The translations under genes were made by a program, and so were the position numbers. A stretch of DNA of 64,000 bases, taken from NCBI GenBank assembly GCA_902768125.1, contig CACXKA010000004.1:124001-188000 (forward strand), given 5' to 3'. This DNA is from an uncultured Bacteroidales bacterium. GTDB taxonomy: Bacteria > Bacteroidota > Bacteroidia > Bacteroidales > Bacteroidaceae. Positions 15,822-25,122 of the stretch are shown here, one piece after another (positions within the stretch are counted from its first letter, which is position 1; each line of letters opens with the position of its first letter). The notes beneath the pieces were generated by a model. That model did not search any database, was not told the origin of the DNA, and worked only from the letters and a program-made list of their open reading frames with translations.

Positions 15822-16475
15822 ATGAAAAGGAGCAATCAGATTTTAGGTGTCATCGCCATGCTGTGTGTGGGCTTTCTGTTCACCTCGTGCCACAAGGATG
15901 AGAAAATCGCCATGAAGCTTTCAGGAGAATGGGAAGGCTACTGGGGCATGTACTACACGGATGAGGAGGGAAACCAGTATGATTCCTACCAGAGTTCGGT
16001 GGTGTTCTATCCCGACGAGAAGTACGACACCAAGGGACAGGGCTACCAGATTGACTGGTACAACCAAGCAGATGGCGGTCCCTATGAGAAGCTGTTCTAC
16101 TCGTTCACGTGGTATGTGGACAAGAAAATCATCTACCTGAACTATCCTGGACACCCAGAACTGAACTCCCGCATCCGCAACTACGACCTGAGCAAGAAGC
16201 ACTTCACGGGCTATTTCAACAACAGCAACACGCGCTTCGACCTCGACGCCATCTGGAAGGTGTACAAGTGGTCGGACTATGCAGCCCTCAACATGGAGAC
16301 CGCTGGCACCATCCTTGCATGGACATGGACAGGACTGGTGGTGGCAAGTGAAATCGCCAGCGACAGCTACTACTATTATGACTATGAGGCGAGGACACGC
16401 GGCGAGAACATCGACGAGATGCCTAAGGAGAAGGCTCCATCCATCAAGTTGGGCAACCGCTTCGCAGATCAGTAA
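15822..16475 (+). CDS. lipoprotein of unknown function (paralogue of the next gene)
   Basis: 217 residues with a lipoprotein signal (lipobox near FTSC, Cys23). The mature part starts with KLSGEWEGYWGMYY and continues with many Tyr/Asp/Trp residues and beta-strand patterns, including FYPDEKYDTKGQGYQIDWY and RNYDLSKKHFTGYF. The next gene repeats this pattern, so the two arose by duplication. Probably anchored in the outer membrane. The fold resembles small beta-barrel lipoproteins, but no family is recognised. Confidence 0.85.
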   Translation: MKRSNQILGVIAMLCVGFLFTSCHKDEKIAMKLSGEWEGYWGMYYTDEEGNQYDSYQSSVVFYPDEKYDTKGQGYQIDWYNQADGGPYEKLFYSFTWYVDKKIIYLNYPGHPELNSRIRNYDLSKKHFTGYFNNSNTRFDLDAIWKVYKWSDYAALNMETAGTILAWTWTGLVVASEIASDSYYYYDYEARTRGENIDEMPKEKAPSIKLGNRFADQ

Positions 16476-16504
16476 GATTATTCACCATTAAAAACAAGAC
16501 AAAT

Positions 16505-17131
16505 ATGAAAAAGGTATTTTCTCTTTTCAGCATCATTGCAATGGCAGGGCTCTGCCTGATGTTCACATCGTGCTCTGACGACGACGCAGACGAGGCTATG
16601 GTACTTCGTGGGGAATGGCAAGGCGACTGGCAAATGTCCTACGAGACTCATCTGGGGCATGTTTTCTATGCATACTCTACAAACCTCCAATTCTTCACTA
16701 ATAGCAGCTACACGAATCGCGGTTATGGTTATCAAGTTGATTTCTACGATTATGGTCCATACAATGAAATATACAGTCGTTTCACATGGAGCATTAATAA
16801 TGGTGTTATCTATATTGATTACCCCGATGATCACCGTTATGACACCACCATATACGAATATCGTCTAAATGATCGTCATTTCACAGGTTATTTAGGTAAT
16901 AGCGACCAACGTTTTGATTTAGTTAAACTCGTAAGCTTTGACTGGAGTTATTACTATGACTATGGAGATTACTATTACTGGTCAGATCCATATTACGTAT
17001 GGGATTCAGGTGATTACTACTATTACGCTAAGACACGAGGCAATACCATAGTTGAGAAATCTGATTCTACCAACATACCAAACGAGCCTGAGCGCATCGT
17101 AAAGATTGGCAGCCGCTTGGCTGAAAAATAA
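16505..17131 (+). CDS. lipoprotein of unknown function (paralogue of the previous gene)
   Basis: 208 residues with a lipobox at MFTSC (Cys22). LRGEWQGDWQMSYE, GYGYQVDFYDYGPYNE, FTWSINNGVIYIDYP and YRLNDRHFTGYLG align with the gene 29 bases upstream. Codon use changes sharply inside the gene: the second half uses more T- and A-ending codons than its sister, which suggests a different history after duplication or recombination. The C-terminus has a Tyr-rich stretch (DYGDYYYWSDPYYVWDSGDY). Function unknown. Confidence 0.83.
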   Translation: MKKVFSLFSIIAMAGLCLMFTSCSDDDADEAMVLRGEWQGDWQMSYETHLGHVFYAYSTNLQFFTNSSYTNRGYGYQVDFYDYGPYNEIYSRFTWSINNGVIYIDYPDDHRYDTTIYEYRLNDRHFTGYLGNSDQRFDLVKLVSFDWSYYYDYGDYYYWSDPYYVWDSGDYYYYAKTRGNTIVEKSDSTNIPNEPERIVKIGSRLAEK

Positions 17132-17245
17132 AAAAACTAAAAGTTAAAAACTAAAAACTAAAAGTATAAGTTACCTTGGCAAACAGGAGATCAACATCCC
17201 GAATGGCTAGTAACTTATACTTTTAGTTTTTAACTTTTAGTTTTT
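17131..17245. repeat. long inverted repeat made of heptads between convergent genes
   Basis: The left arm (about 17131-17173) and right arm (17210-17245) are reverse complements over 36 bases, built from AACTAAA-type heptads and ending in GTATAAGTTAC. The left arm carries one extra 7-bp unit. The 36-bp centre is not repetitive. It could act as a bidirectional terminator for the convergent genes ending at 17131 and 17252; the one-unit difference shows that heptad number changes. Confidence 0.85.
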
Positions 17246-17251
17246 CACTCT

Positions 17252-18328
17252 TCAATGTCCCAACCTCTTCATGTGGCACATCATCAGGTTTCCCTCTTCG
17301 TCTCGGAGGTGCATTCCCCCACCCTCGCAATAGCGGAACATCTTGCAGGCAGCACAATCGCCTTTCTTCATCCAGTCACGATTGCGATAGTTCAGGAAAC
17401 CGTTCTCCCAGACATCCCAGAAGTCGTCTTCATAAATATTGCCCTGATAGTACTTGCCTCGGATGCTGGTGCAAGCAGAGATGCTGCCATCAATGAGGAT
17501 GGATGCGATACTCAAACCTGCCTCACACCGATAGAGGTGGTCACGCACCTTGCCCTCATATTCTCCCACGAAACCCTCGCAGGCATAGCTGGCATGCACC
17601 TTGCCCTCTTTGCGACAATCCACAATGAAGTCCATTAAGGTACGGAACTGCTCGTTAGAAATCTGCAAATCGGGATGCTGCTTGGCACGACCTGCTGGGA
17701 AGATGGTGAAGAGTCGCCATTGACGCACGCCTGCCTCATAGAGCATTTCCTTCAATTCGGGCAGATAATGGATGTTGCGATTGTTCACACAAGTGACCAC
17801 ATCCCAAATCACCTGTTTCTGAGTTGCCAACAAATGGATGGCACGCATCGCATTCTTGAAACTGCTCTCATGTCCACGCATCCAGTTGTGGTCTTCTTCC
17901 TTGCCGTCAAGACTCACTGCCACACTGCGCAATCCTGATGCACACAAGCGCTTGAAACGCTCCTCTGTGAGCATCATGCCGTTGGTGACCATCCCCCAAG
18001 GATATTCACGCTTGTAGAGTTCCAAGCCAATGTCCTCAATGTCTTTCCTTGCCAACGGTTCCCCACCAGAGAAGATGATCATCACCTCGTGCGTATCCTC
18101 CACATGAGGAGTGACCTGCTCATCAATCACCTTGAGGAAATCCTCAGCAGGCATATCGGGCGCCAACGCCTCCGTCTTGCAGTCGCTGCCACAATGCTTG
18201 CAATGCAGGTTGCAACGCAAGGTACATTCCCAAAAGAGCTGTCGCAAAGGATGCAACAGCTTGTGGTTCTTGCGGAGTTGACGGTCAAGTTCCAATCCTG
18301 CCCGTTGTCTCATAGAGAGCGTCGCCAT
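17252..18328 (-). CDS. radical SAM/SPASM enzyme of the rSAM/lipoprotein type
   Basis: 358 residues from the ATG at 18328. The radical-SAM cluster motif is WECTLRCNLHCKHC (C-x3-C-x2-C, about residues 34-47), followed by IIFSGGEPLARKD and VSLDGKEEDHNW. The C-terminal SPASM region has several Cys for extra Fe-S clusters (CEAGLS, CTSIRG, CAACKMFRYCEGGG). It matches the group found in Bacteroidetes beside a small lipoprotein, which is present here 4 bases upstream. The substrate is unknown; modification of the lipoprotein is the usual guess. A start at 18373 would overlap the lipoprotein gene by 41 bases. Confidence 0.88.
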   Translation of the reverse strand: MATLSMRQRAGLELDRQLRKNHKLLHPLRQLFWECTLRCNLHCKHCGSDCKTEALAPDMPAEDFLKVIDEQVTPHVEDTHEVMIIFSGGEPLARKDIEDIGLELYKREYPWGMVTNGMMLTEERFKRLCASGLRSVAVSLDGKEEDHNWMRGHESSFKNAMRAIHLLATQKQVIWDVVTCVNNRNIHYLPELKEMLYEAGVRQWRLFTIFPAGRAKQHPDLQISNEQFRTLMDFIVDCRKEGKVHASYACEGFVGEYEGKVRDHLYRCEAGLSIASILIDGSISACTSIRGKYYQGNIYEDDFWDVWENGFLNYRNRDWMKKGDCAACKMFRYCEGGGMHLRDEEGNLMMCHMKRLGH

Positions 18329-18332
18329 AGGA

Positions 18333-18635
18333 TCAATCTTTCTTGATTTCGATGTCCACACCTCCCTTATCAATCACATCCAATCGCTGATAAGGAGCAG
18401 GGCTCACACTATACATCGCCCTAAATACCGGCTCGCGAGGAGGTCTGGTTGCCGAATCTAATTTCGACGTGTCAGACTTGATGGAATCCATCCCAGTCGA
18501 ATCAGGATTCCACTTAGGGTCAGGCACACCATACATGCAAGGCTGGAACCAACAAGAGGACAAGCCCAACAATGCTATCGCTGACGACAACACACGGCTC
18601 GTCCACAACAGCCATTTGTTTCTCAGTTTCTTCAT
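18333..18635 (-). CDS. small lipoprotein partner of the radical SAM enzyme
   Basis: 100 residues with a lipoprotein signal (lipobox LLGLSSC, Cys28) followed by CMYGVPDP, a motif typical of lipoproteins encoded beside this radical SAM enzyme. The rest is short, hydrophilic and ends in VDIEIKKD. It lies 12 bases after a DUF3298 lipoprotein gene and 4 bases before the enzyme gene. It seems shorter than other members, which usually carry a further beta domain after the YG-P motif. Cysteines 28 and 33 are the only ones in the mature part. Confidence 0.75.
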   Translation of the reverse strand: MKKLRNKWLLWTSRVLSSAIALLGLSSCWFQPCMYGVPDPKWNPDSTGMDSIKSDTSKLDSATRPPREPVFRAMYSVSPAPYQRLDVIDKGGVDIEIKKD

Positions 18636-18647
18636 CAGCCTATCCTT

Positions 18648-19586
18648 TTATTTCATACCTAACAAATCCTTCACTTCAGGAGTGAGGTAAGGCTTGATCT
18701 TGTCGTAAGGAATGAGTGCCTGTGGCATTCCCAAGGCATAGGGACCAATCTCGTAAGGTCCATAGTCGAATGCCACACCTTTTGCCATCAGCGAAGGGTC
18801 ACAATATGGGAAGTCAATGTCTTCGGGAGCATTCAGCATACCCTCTTCACCATACTCATCCTGCAACGAAGCAATAATCATCTTCAGCACAGCAGGACGT
18901 CCAGCCTTGGTGACGATGTCATCCAACGTGAGGATACGCAGGTTCTTCAGGTCGAAGGTGCGTCCAAATCCCCAAGGAATACCATGAGCTGCACCAGCAT
19001 TGTAGTCGTAACCTGAATCCCACAAGGTGAGGAGATTCTTGGTCTGCCAATACACCTCTATCGAAGATTCGTATTCGTTGGCTGACTCAAACGACACCTC
19101 TTCCATCTCATCAGGATCGTCTGATGCTACAACGGCATTCACATTACCAGCACACCTTGCTATCAACGCCGAACGGACATCGGTCACGCCTTTCTCCTTC
19201 AGCTTGGCATACACTTCTGCCACCTTTTCGGCAGTGACAGGAGCTTCCACATTCTCCAGAGGATCAGCATCGATGGTCAGCCACTGGTTGATGAATTCCA
19301 CCACCTCAGGTTTGCCAGCCACCGCCTTCAAGGAGATGCCTTCAAAGCGATCCATCACTGTCGCAATCTCGTAAGGTGCAGGGTCTTCGTCGCTACTGTA
19401 ATCGACGATTTTCACTTTGTACTCCACTGAGTCCCTGTATTTCACCTGTTCAAACACCAGGGTGTCTGACTCTGGAACTGTAGCCGCAGAGTCACCTGCA
19501 TCGCCATCTTGGGCAGAAGCAGCCTTGTTTCCTGTGCATGCCATCAACAAGAGCAATGCACCAGCGGTCCATTTCAATGCTTTCAT
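18648..19586 (-). CDS. DUF3298 (RsiV-like) lipoprotein
   Basis: 312 residues with a lipobox (LLLMACTGN). The second half matches DUF3298: LLTLWDSGYDYNAGAAHGI (about 203-221), TFDLKNLRILTLDDIV, and FDYGPYEIGPYALGMPQALIPYDKI near the end (about 279-303). The domain is known from the anti-sigma factor RsiV, where it binds lysozyme; that role is not implied here. The start is the ATG at 19586, since the longer frame would begin at TTG. It heads the probable operon with the lipoprotein and radical SAM genes. Confidence 0.85.
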   Translation of the reverse strand: MKALKWTAGALLLLMACTGNKAASAQDGDAGDSAATVPESDTLVFEQVKYRDSVEYKVKIVDYSSDEDPAPYEIATVMDRFEGISLKAVAGKPEVVEFINQWLTIDADPLENVEAPVTAEKVAEVYAKLKEKGVTDVRSALIARCAGNVNAVVASDDPDEMEEVSFESANEYESSIEVYWQTKNLLTLWDSGYDYNAGAAHGIPWGFGRTFDLKNLRILTLDDIVTKAGRPAVLKMIIASLQDEYGEEGMLNAPEDIDFPYCDPSLMAKGVAFDYGPYEIGPYALGMPQALIPYDKIKPYLTPEVKDLLGMK

Positions 19587-19633
19587 CTTGATCAATAAAT
19601 AGAAATAGTAAATAGTAATTCGTCCAATGGCAC

Positions 19634-20527
19634 TTATTTGACTCTGCCAAAGTATTTGGTGTCAGCCAGTTTCTGCAAGTATTGACCATACTCGTTCTTT
19701 AACATAGGCTGAGCCAGTTCACGCAACTTCTCTGTGGTGATCCAGCCGTTGCGATAGGCAATGCCTTCCAAGCAGGCAATCTTGAGACCTGTACGCTTCT
19801 CCAGCACCTCGATAAAGGTGGAGGCTTCGGAGAGGGAATCGTGGGTACCTGTATCGAGCCAAGCAAAACCACGTCCCAAGAGTTGCACCTTGAGGTTCTT
19901 CTCATCGAGGAACTCCTGATTGACGGTGGTGATTTCCAACTCACCACGTGCCGATGGCTTGATGTGCTTCGCCACTTCCACCACCTTGTTGGGATAGAAG
20001 TAGAGACCCACCACTGCATAGTTGCTCTTAGGCTCTTTGGGCTTCTCTTCGATAGAAAGACAGTTGCCCTCCTCATCGAACTCAGCCACACCATAACGCT
20101 CTGGGTCTTGCACCCAATAGCCGAACACGCTTGCCTTACCCGCCTTGGCATCCTCCACACACGCTCTCAGCATGTCAGAGAATCCATGACCATGGAAGAT
20201 GTTGTCGCCCAACACGAGGCACACATCATCATTCCCCACGAACTTCTCACCAATGATGAATGCCTGTGCCAATCCATCGGGTGATGGCTGTTCAGCATAT
20301 TCGAAATGCACACCATAGTCGCTGCCATCGCCCAGCAATCGCTTGAAACCTGGCAAATCGTATGGAGTGGAGATAATCAGGATGTCCCTGATACCAGCCA
20401 GCATCAGCACTGAGATGGGATAATACACCATGGGTTTGTCAAAAATCGGCAAGAGCTGCTTGCTCACGCCCTTCGTGATGGGGTAAAGTCTGGTACCAGA
20501 ACCACCAGCGAGCACGATTCCTTTCAT
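19634..20527 (-). CDS. rfbA: glucose-1-phosphate thymidylyltransferase
   Basis: Makes dTDP-glucose from glucose 1-phosphate and dTTP, the first step to dTDP-rhamnose. 297 residues from the ATG at 20527. It begins [18 protein letters not shown], with the nucleotide-binding GGSGTR loop, then [26 protein letters not shown] (metal Asp), [11 protein letters not shown] and [10 protein letters not shown]. Length and motifs are typical. No rfbB, C or D gene is close, so it is separate from the rest of the rhamnose pathway. It is transcribed behind the nucleotidyltransferase gene at 20598, with a hairpin in the gap. Confidence 0.95.
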   Translation of the reverse strand: MKGIVLAGGSGTRLYPITKGVSKQLLPIFDKPMVYYPISVLMLAGIRDILIISTPYDLPGFKRLLGDGSDYGVHFEYAEQPSPDGLAQAFIIGEKFVGNDDVCLVLGDNIFHGHGFSDMLRACVEDAKAGKASVFGYWVQDPERYGVAEFDEEGNCLSIEEKPKEPKSNYAVVGLYFYPNKVVEVAKHIKPSARGELEITTVNQEFLDEKNLKVQLLGRGFAWLDTGTHDSLSEASTFIEVLEKRTGLKIACLEGIAYRNGWITTEKLRELAQPMLKNEYGQYLQKLADTKYFGRVK

Positions 20528-20546
20528 ATTCTTGTATTTAGAAAAT

Positions 20547-20584
20547 AATGGAGTTAAAGAAGTATCCACTTCTCCAACTCCATT
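20547..20584 (-). terminator. hairpin between two sugar-nucleotide genes
   Basis: AATGGAGTT..AGAAGT pairs with ACTTCT..AACTCCATT around an ATCC loop. It lies after the stop of the 20598 gene and before the rfbA start, so it could terminate or attenuate transcription into rfbA. The T-tract on the minus strand is weak. Confidence 0.6.
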
Positions 20585-20597
20585 CATGAATCTTTAC

Positions 20598-21518
20598 TTA
20601 AAAAAGTTTGTTTGGATATACTCCGTCTGCCACCAACTTGGCAATGCGGTCAACGGTTGCCTGACGGTCTGCTGAGTAAGTCACGCCAAACCATACAGAA
20701 GTGGTGTCGAGCACCTCAACGGTGGCTGTGCCGCTCTTGATCAGCTTGTTCACCATCAATGGGATGAAGAACTCAGCCTTCAGGTTCTCCATGTTCTTGG
20801 GGTCAGAAAGGAACTCCTTGAACTCTGCCTCGCTATACTCGAAGTAGTCAGGAGTGAAGCCCCACATGTTCATGCTGACAGGCACATTCTCTTCCAGCGG
20901 AGTCCACTCGCCCTGCTCATCCTTGTAGCAGATGGCATTACCCTTATCTGCCTGACGCAGAATCTCTGTACGCTCCACCACATCCACGAGGTGACGGTTG
21001 TCGTCGTACATGCAGACACCACGAGCCACAGAACCGTTCTCAGAAAGTGTGTTGCAGCAACGGAAGCCCACCATCGCATACTTGTTCTTGGAACCTGCTG
21101 GGAGGTTAGAGAGGTACTTGCCGATAGACATGAAAGCGTCACGACCATAGAAGTCATCGCAGTTGATAACGCAGAAAGGCTCCTTGATGACGTCCTTACC
21201 CATCAGCACAGCGTGGTTGGTACCCCAAGGCTTCACACGTCCCTCAGGACACTTGAAACCCTCTGGGAGGCTGTCGATGCCCTGGAAGCAAAGTTCGCAA
21301 GGGATGACACCCTCATACTTAGAGAGAATCTGTGTGCGGAACTGCTCCTCGAAGTCCTTACGAATCACCCAGACAATCTTGCCAAAGCCTGCCTGAATGG
21401 CATCGTAGATAGAATAATCCATGATGGTCTCACCATTAGGTCCAAGACCATCCAACTGCTTCAAGCCACCATAGCGGCTACCCATTCCCGCAGCAAGGAG
21501 AAATAATGTTGGTTTCAT
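20598..21518 (-). CDS. sugar-phosphate nucleotidyltransferase family protein
   Basis: 306 residues. The N-terminal motif LLAAGMGSRYGGLKQLDGLGP is a variant of the nucleotidyltransferase GxGxRxG signature, followed by CVINCDDFYGRDAF (metal-binding Asp pair), VERTEIL and MNMWGFTPDYFEY. The fold is that of NDP-sugar pyrophosphorylases, but the exact sugar and nucleotide cannot be read from the sequence. Widespread in Bacteroidales as a single-domain protein. It lies upstream of rfbA on the same strand. Confidence 0.87.
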   Translation of the reverse strand: MKPTLFLLAAGMGSRYGGLKQLDGLGPNGETIMDYSIYDAIQAGFGKIVWVIRKDFEEQFRTQILSKYEGVIPCELCFQGIDSLPEGFKCPEGRVKPWGTNHAVLMGKDVIKEPFCVINCDDFYGRDAFMSIGKYLSNLPAGSKNKYAMVGFRCCNTLSENGSVARGVCMYDDNRHLVDVVERTEILRQADKGNAICYKDEQGEWTPLEENVPVSMNMWGFTPDYFEYSEAEFKEFLSDPKNMENLKAEFFIPLMVNKLIKSGTATVEVLDTTSVWFGVTYSADRQATVDRIAKLVADGVYPNKLF

Positions 21519-21543
21519 AGTTTTTTGTTAATTAGTCTGTTTT

Positions 21544-22566
21544 TTATTCAATCACTACTCGTGTCCATCCGTGAATGTCTGGCTCTGTACCATACTGGAT
21601 GCCACGCAGTTTGTTATACAATTTCTCTGAGATAGGACCAGGCTTGCCGTCCTTGGAAATCTGGAAGGACTTCTTCTCCTCCAAGTCGTCAATCTTACCG
21701 ATAGGAGAAATCACAGCAGCAGTACCACAAGCACCAGCCTCTTCAAAAGTTGCCAACTCATCCTCAGGAATCTGACGACGCTCCACCTTCAAACCAAGAT
21801 CCTCTGCCAACTGCATGAGTGACTTGTTGGTGATGGAAGGAAGGATAGAAGTTGACTTGGGTGTCACATAGGTGTTGTTCTTGATACCGAAGAAGTTAGC
21901 GGCACCACACTCATCCATGTACTTCTTTTCCTTGGCATCGAGATAGAACTCGCAAGCATAACCGAGGTCGTGCGCCATCTTGTTGGCACGAAGAGAAGCA
22001 GCATAGTTACCACCCACCTTATAGATACCTGTGCCAAGAGGAGCAGAACGGTCGTACTCACGAATGATCACATAGTCGTTGCAAGAGAAACCACCCTTGA
22101 AGTAAGGACCTACTGGCGTCACGAAAATCATGAACAGATACTCATCAGCAGGATGAACACCTACCTGTGCACTCGTACCAATGAGCAAAGGACGAATGTA
22201 CAGCGTTGCACCCGTCTCGTATGGAGGGATGAAACGCTCATTCAGGCGCACCACCTTATCGACCATCTCATTGAACTTCTCAGTAGGCAGTTCTGGCATC
22301 AAAATACCACGACAAGTGCTCTGCAGACGAGCAGCATTCTCGTCGCTGCGGAACACACGCACCTTACCATCAGGACAACGATATGCTTTCAAACCTTCGA
22401 AAGCCTCCTGACCATAGTGCAGACAGGTGGCTGCCATGTGAAGTGGGATAGTCTCTTCGGAGCAAACTTCAATCTCGCCCCATTTGCCGTCACGATAGTA
22501 ACAGCGTACATTGTAGTCAGTCTTGCGATAGCCGAAGCCAAGGCTTGACCAGTCCATTTGTTCCAT
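21544..22566 (-). CDS. ilvE: branched-chain amino acid aminotransferase
   Basis: PLP enzyme (340 residues, fold type IV) transferring amino groups to the keto acids of Leu, Ile and Val. Visible motifs are LHYGQEAFEGLKAYRCPDG, RLNERFIPPYETGATLYIRP, YKVGGNYAASLRANK (PLP-binding Lys region), DECGAANFFGI and ACGTAAVISPIG. The start at 22566 (MEQMDWSSLGFGY) is chosen over a longer frame that reads through the promoter region. Its -7 element lies at 22607. Confidence 0.95.
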   Translation of the reverse strand: MEQMDWSSLGFGYRKTDYNVRCYYRDGKWGEIEVCSEETIPLHMAATCLHYGQEAFEGLKAYRCPDGKVRVFRSDENAARLQSTCRGILMPELPTEKFNEMVDKVVRLNERFIPPYETGATLYIRPLLIGTSAQVGVHPADEYLFMIFVTPVGPYFKGGFSCNDYVIIREYDRSAPLGTGIYKVGGNYAASLRANKMAHDLGYACEFYLDAKEKKYMDECGAANFFGIKNNTYVTPKSTSILPSITNKSLMQLAEDLGLKVERRQIPEDELATFEEAGACGTAAVISPIGKIDDLEEKKSFQISKDGKPGPISEKLYNKLRGIQYGTEPDIHGWTRVVIE

Positions 22567-22606
22567 ATTCTTATCTTTTTTATTTGTTAATAGTCTATAC
22601 AAGTTG

Positions 22607-22614
22607 CAAAGGTA
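22607..22614 (-). promoter_or_regulatory. Bacteroidetes -7 promoter element for ilvE
   Basis: TACCTTTG on the minus strand, 41 bases upstream of the ilvE ATG. Confidence 0.7.
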
Positions 22615-22676
22615 CGATATTCCTCGCACAGAAACAAAAGAAACGTGCATTTTTTTCCGATTACACCCCTAATCGG

Positions 22677-24947
22677 TCATTCCCTCTTCATATCTGCAAT
22701 GACCAACTTGATTTCTGCGTAGGTATAGTCGTTGGGAAGCAGGTTCTTCACATCGCTCAACGAATAGGCTTTGCTGAATGATTTGACGATGCCACGAATG
22801 ATTTTCTGATGCTGGGTGCTCACCACCTCATTCACCTTCAATTCACCTTGCTCCACGAAATAGGAAAGATGATTCTCGACCGTTCCAACCGTCAAAGACC
22901 TTTCTGCAGCAATCTCCTTGATGCTCTTTCCTTCACGAAACATTTTATAGGTCAATCCCCTGGTGTCCACCTTCTCTTTCTTGGGCTTCTCCTCCTTCAC
23001 CTTTTTCTTCTTCACCTTCACTTCCTTCTCATCAATCACCACCTCGTCAAGTGCCGCTTTGGCTTTGGCATTCAGATAGTCACGAATGGAGAAGCCTTCT
23101 TCCTTGAGGCGAGAGAAGATGCCCACTTTCAATTGATAGGACAATGTGAAAGCATCCAACGCATTATTATATTGCTTTGCCACCTGCTTGTTGTTGATAA
23201 CCACCTTCGTGCGCGCCAACACTGGGTCGAGCAGTTCGTGCAGCTTTTCCTCGAAATAAGTCATACCCGCCTTCAATCGCTCTTGCAGTTTCTCATTCTG
23301 GGTGAAAGAGGTGCCATTCTGTTGCATCAAGGTCCCATATTGCTTTTGAAACTTCTGCGACACTTCCACCACTTCACTCTCCAACTTTGGCAACGTCTCC
23401 TTCAACACATCCAACAAAGCTGGAGAGGAAGCATACAGATGCTCATTCACCACACGCATCAGATATTCCATATCCTTCTTGAGGCGTTGATGATCAAAGA
23501 GTTCGTTCAGCAACGAGAAGTAGTATTCCCACATCATCTGTGGCAACTTTCCTTCCGTCTGCTGCGCCTCTGCCAACTCATGGTCAATATAGGCGTTGAC
23601 GGAGGAATCTGTGATGACTGAGCCTGACATCAAAGGACGTGCCAACACCATTCCTTCAAGCGTACGACAACGGCTCAACGCCACATAAACCTGACCATGC
23701 GTAAAGGAATCGGTAATATCCAAGACTGCATGATCGAACGTCAAGCCCTGACTCTTGTGAACTGTGATAGCCCAAGCCAGACGCAAAGGATATTGCTTGA
23801 ACGTGCCGTCCACCTCCTCACGGATTTCCTTCGTCTCTTCATCAATCACATATTTGGTGTTCTCCCAAGTCAACTGTGGCACACAAATCGTTCGGTCATC
23901 CTCCTTGCAATGCACCTTGATGAGCCGTTCGTCTGTCTCATCATCCCACACCACTCCCGTCACAGTTCCAATCTTGCCGTTATAGTATTCCTTGCCAGGG
24001 TTGGGGTCGTTCTTGATAAACATCACCTGTGCTCCCTCTTTCAGCACCAATCGTTCATCGGCAGGATAACTGCTCTCAGGGAAGTTCTTATGAACTTCTG
24101 CCACAAAAGTCATTTCCTTCGTCTTCAATGCCTCCAGCTGCTTTTCGTTGTAGCTTTGCGCCATTCGGTTATGTGTCGTCAGACGAATCCAATCCTCATT
24201 CTTTGGCGGCACGAAATCAGGTACATGACGGGCATTGAGGGCGTTCATCACAGAGGTGTTCACCTGATTGGTGCGTATCTTTCCCAACAGGTCGATGAAC
24301 TCAGCATCCTGTTGTCGATAAATGTATTTCAGTTCGATGGTTACATAAGGAATCTGCTGCAAAGCCTTACTACCAAAGAAGTAAGGAGTGTTGTAATAAG
24401 GTGACAGCAATGCCCATTCCTTTTCTTGCGCCACAGGAGCCAACTGTTGCAAATCGCCAATCAGCAATAACTGCACACCACCAAAGGGTTTTCCTCGATC
24501 ACGATATTTACGCAATTCCTGATCAACTGCATCCAGCACATCACAACGCACCATCGAAATCTCGTCAATCACCAACAAGTCCAACGTCTTGATGAGGTTC
24601 TTCTTTTCCTTGCTCATCTTGTTGTAGGTGCCTCTCTCTTTGATGGTCATCCCTGGCACGATCGGACCAAAGGGTAACTGAAAGAACGAGTGAATGGTCT
24701 GTCCCTGCGCATTGATGGCTGCCACACCTGTAGGAGCCAGCACCACCATTCGCTTCGGAGTCTTTTCACGAAGGGTTCGCAGAAACGTGGTTTTTCCAGT
24801 TCCGGCCTTACCCGTCAGAAACACCGACACATTGGTGTTGGACACAAATCGCCACGCCAGATTCATCTCACGATTGTGCACCTTCGCATCCTCCGCTACA
24901 TAAGAAGAAAAAACATCTTCTTGTCCTGCTATATCTAAGTAGTCCAT
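22677..24947 (-). CDS. PIF1/RecD-like superfamily 1 helicase with C-terminal HTH domain
   Basis: 756 residues. The helicase core carries FLTGKAGTGKTTFLR (Walker A, about 44-58), VVLAPTGVAAINAQGQTIHS, LLVIDEISMVRCD (Walker B), LIGDLQQLAPV, and near residue 400 the motif AWAITVHKSQGLTFD. A lysine/glutamate-rich linker (about 635-660) leads to a helix-turn-helix domain (YKMFREGKSIKEIAAERSLT) of the kind found at the end of many bacterial PIF1-like helicases. Likely role: unwinding DNA in repair or replication. The ATG at 24947 (MDYLDIAG) is preferred to 24971. Confidence 0.92.
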   Translation of the reverse strand: MDYLDIAGQEDVFSSYVAEDAKVHNREMNLAWRFVSNTNVSVFLTGKAGTGKTTFLRTLREKTPKRMVVLAPTGVAAINAQGQTIHSFFQLPFGPIVPGMTIKERGTYNKMSKEKKNLIKTLDLLVIDEISMVRCDVLDAVDQELRKYRDRGKPFGGVQLLLIGDLQQLAPVAQEKEWALLSPYYNTPYFFGSKALQQIPYVTIELKYIYRQQDAEFIDLLGKIRTNQVNTSVMNALNARHVPDFVPPKNEDWIRLTTHNRMAQSYNEKQLEALKTKEMTFVAEVHKNFPESSYPADERLVLKEGAQVMFIKNDPNPGKEYYNGKIGTVTGVVWDDETDERLIKVHCKEDDRTICVPQLTWENTKYVIDEETKEIREEVDGTFKQYPLRLAWAITVHKSQGLTFDHAVLDITDSFTHGQVYVALSRCRTLEGMVLARPLMSGSVITDSSVNAYIDHELAEAQQTEGKLPQMMWEYYFSLLNELFDHQRLKKDMEYLMRVVNEHLYASSPALLDVLKETLPKLESEVVEVSQKFQKQYGTLMQQNGTSFTQNEKLQERLKAGMTYFEEKLHELLDPVLARTKVVINNKQVAKQYNNALDAFTLSYQLKVGIFSRLKEEGFSIRDYLNAKAKAALDEVVIDEKEVKVKKKKVKEEKPKKEKVDTRGLTYKMFREGKSIKEIAAERSLTVGTVENHLSYFVEQGELKVNEVVSTQHQKIIRGIVKSFSKAYSLSDVKNLLPNDYTYAEIKLVIADMKRE

Positions 24948-25122
24948 GCTGTTTTTCGTTATTCTCCACAAAGTAAAGGCTTTTTCGCGAAACCAACAAA
25001 TCTGAACATGGATTTTGATAAATAATTCTAAAAAACGATAGAGGTTTTAATCTTTTCCACCCCTCAACACATCCAACAAGCAATTCAACCAATCATTCAA
25101 TACTATTATTCATTATTAATAT

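Noticed and set aside
18329-18373. Longer start for the radical SAM enzyme (ATG at 18373)
   Set aside because: It would overlap the lipoprotein gene by 41 bases; the ATG at 18328 follows the lipoprotein stop by 4 bases and gives the usual family start.
22657-22676. Intrinsic terminator of the PIF1-like helicase gene
   Set aside because: CCGATTA and TAATCGG form a perfect hairpin, but on the minus strand it is followed by A, not T, so it is not a normal terminator for that gene.
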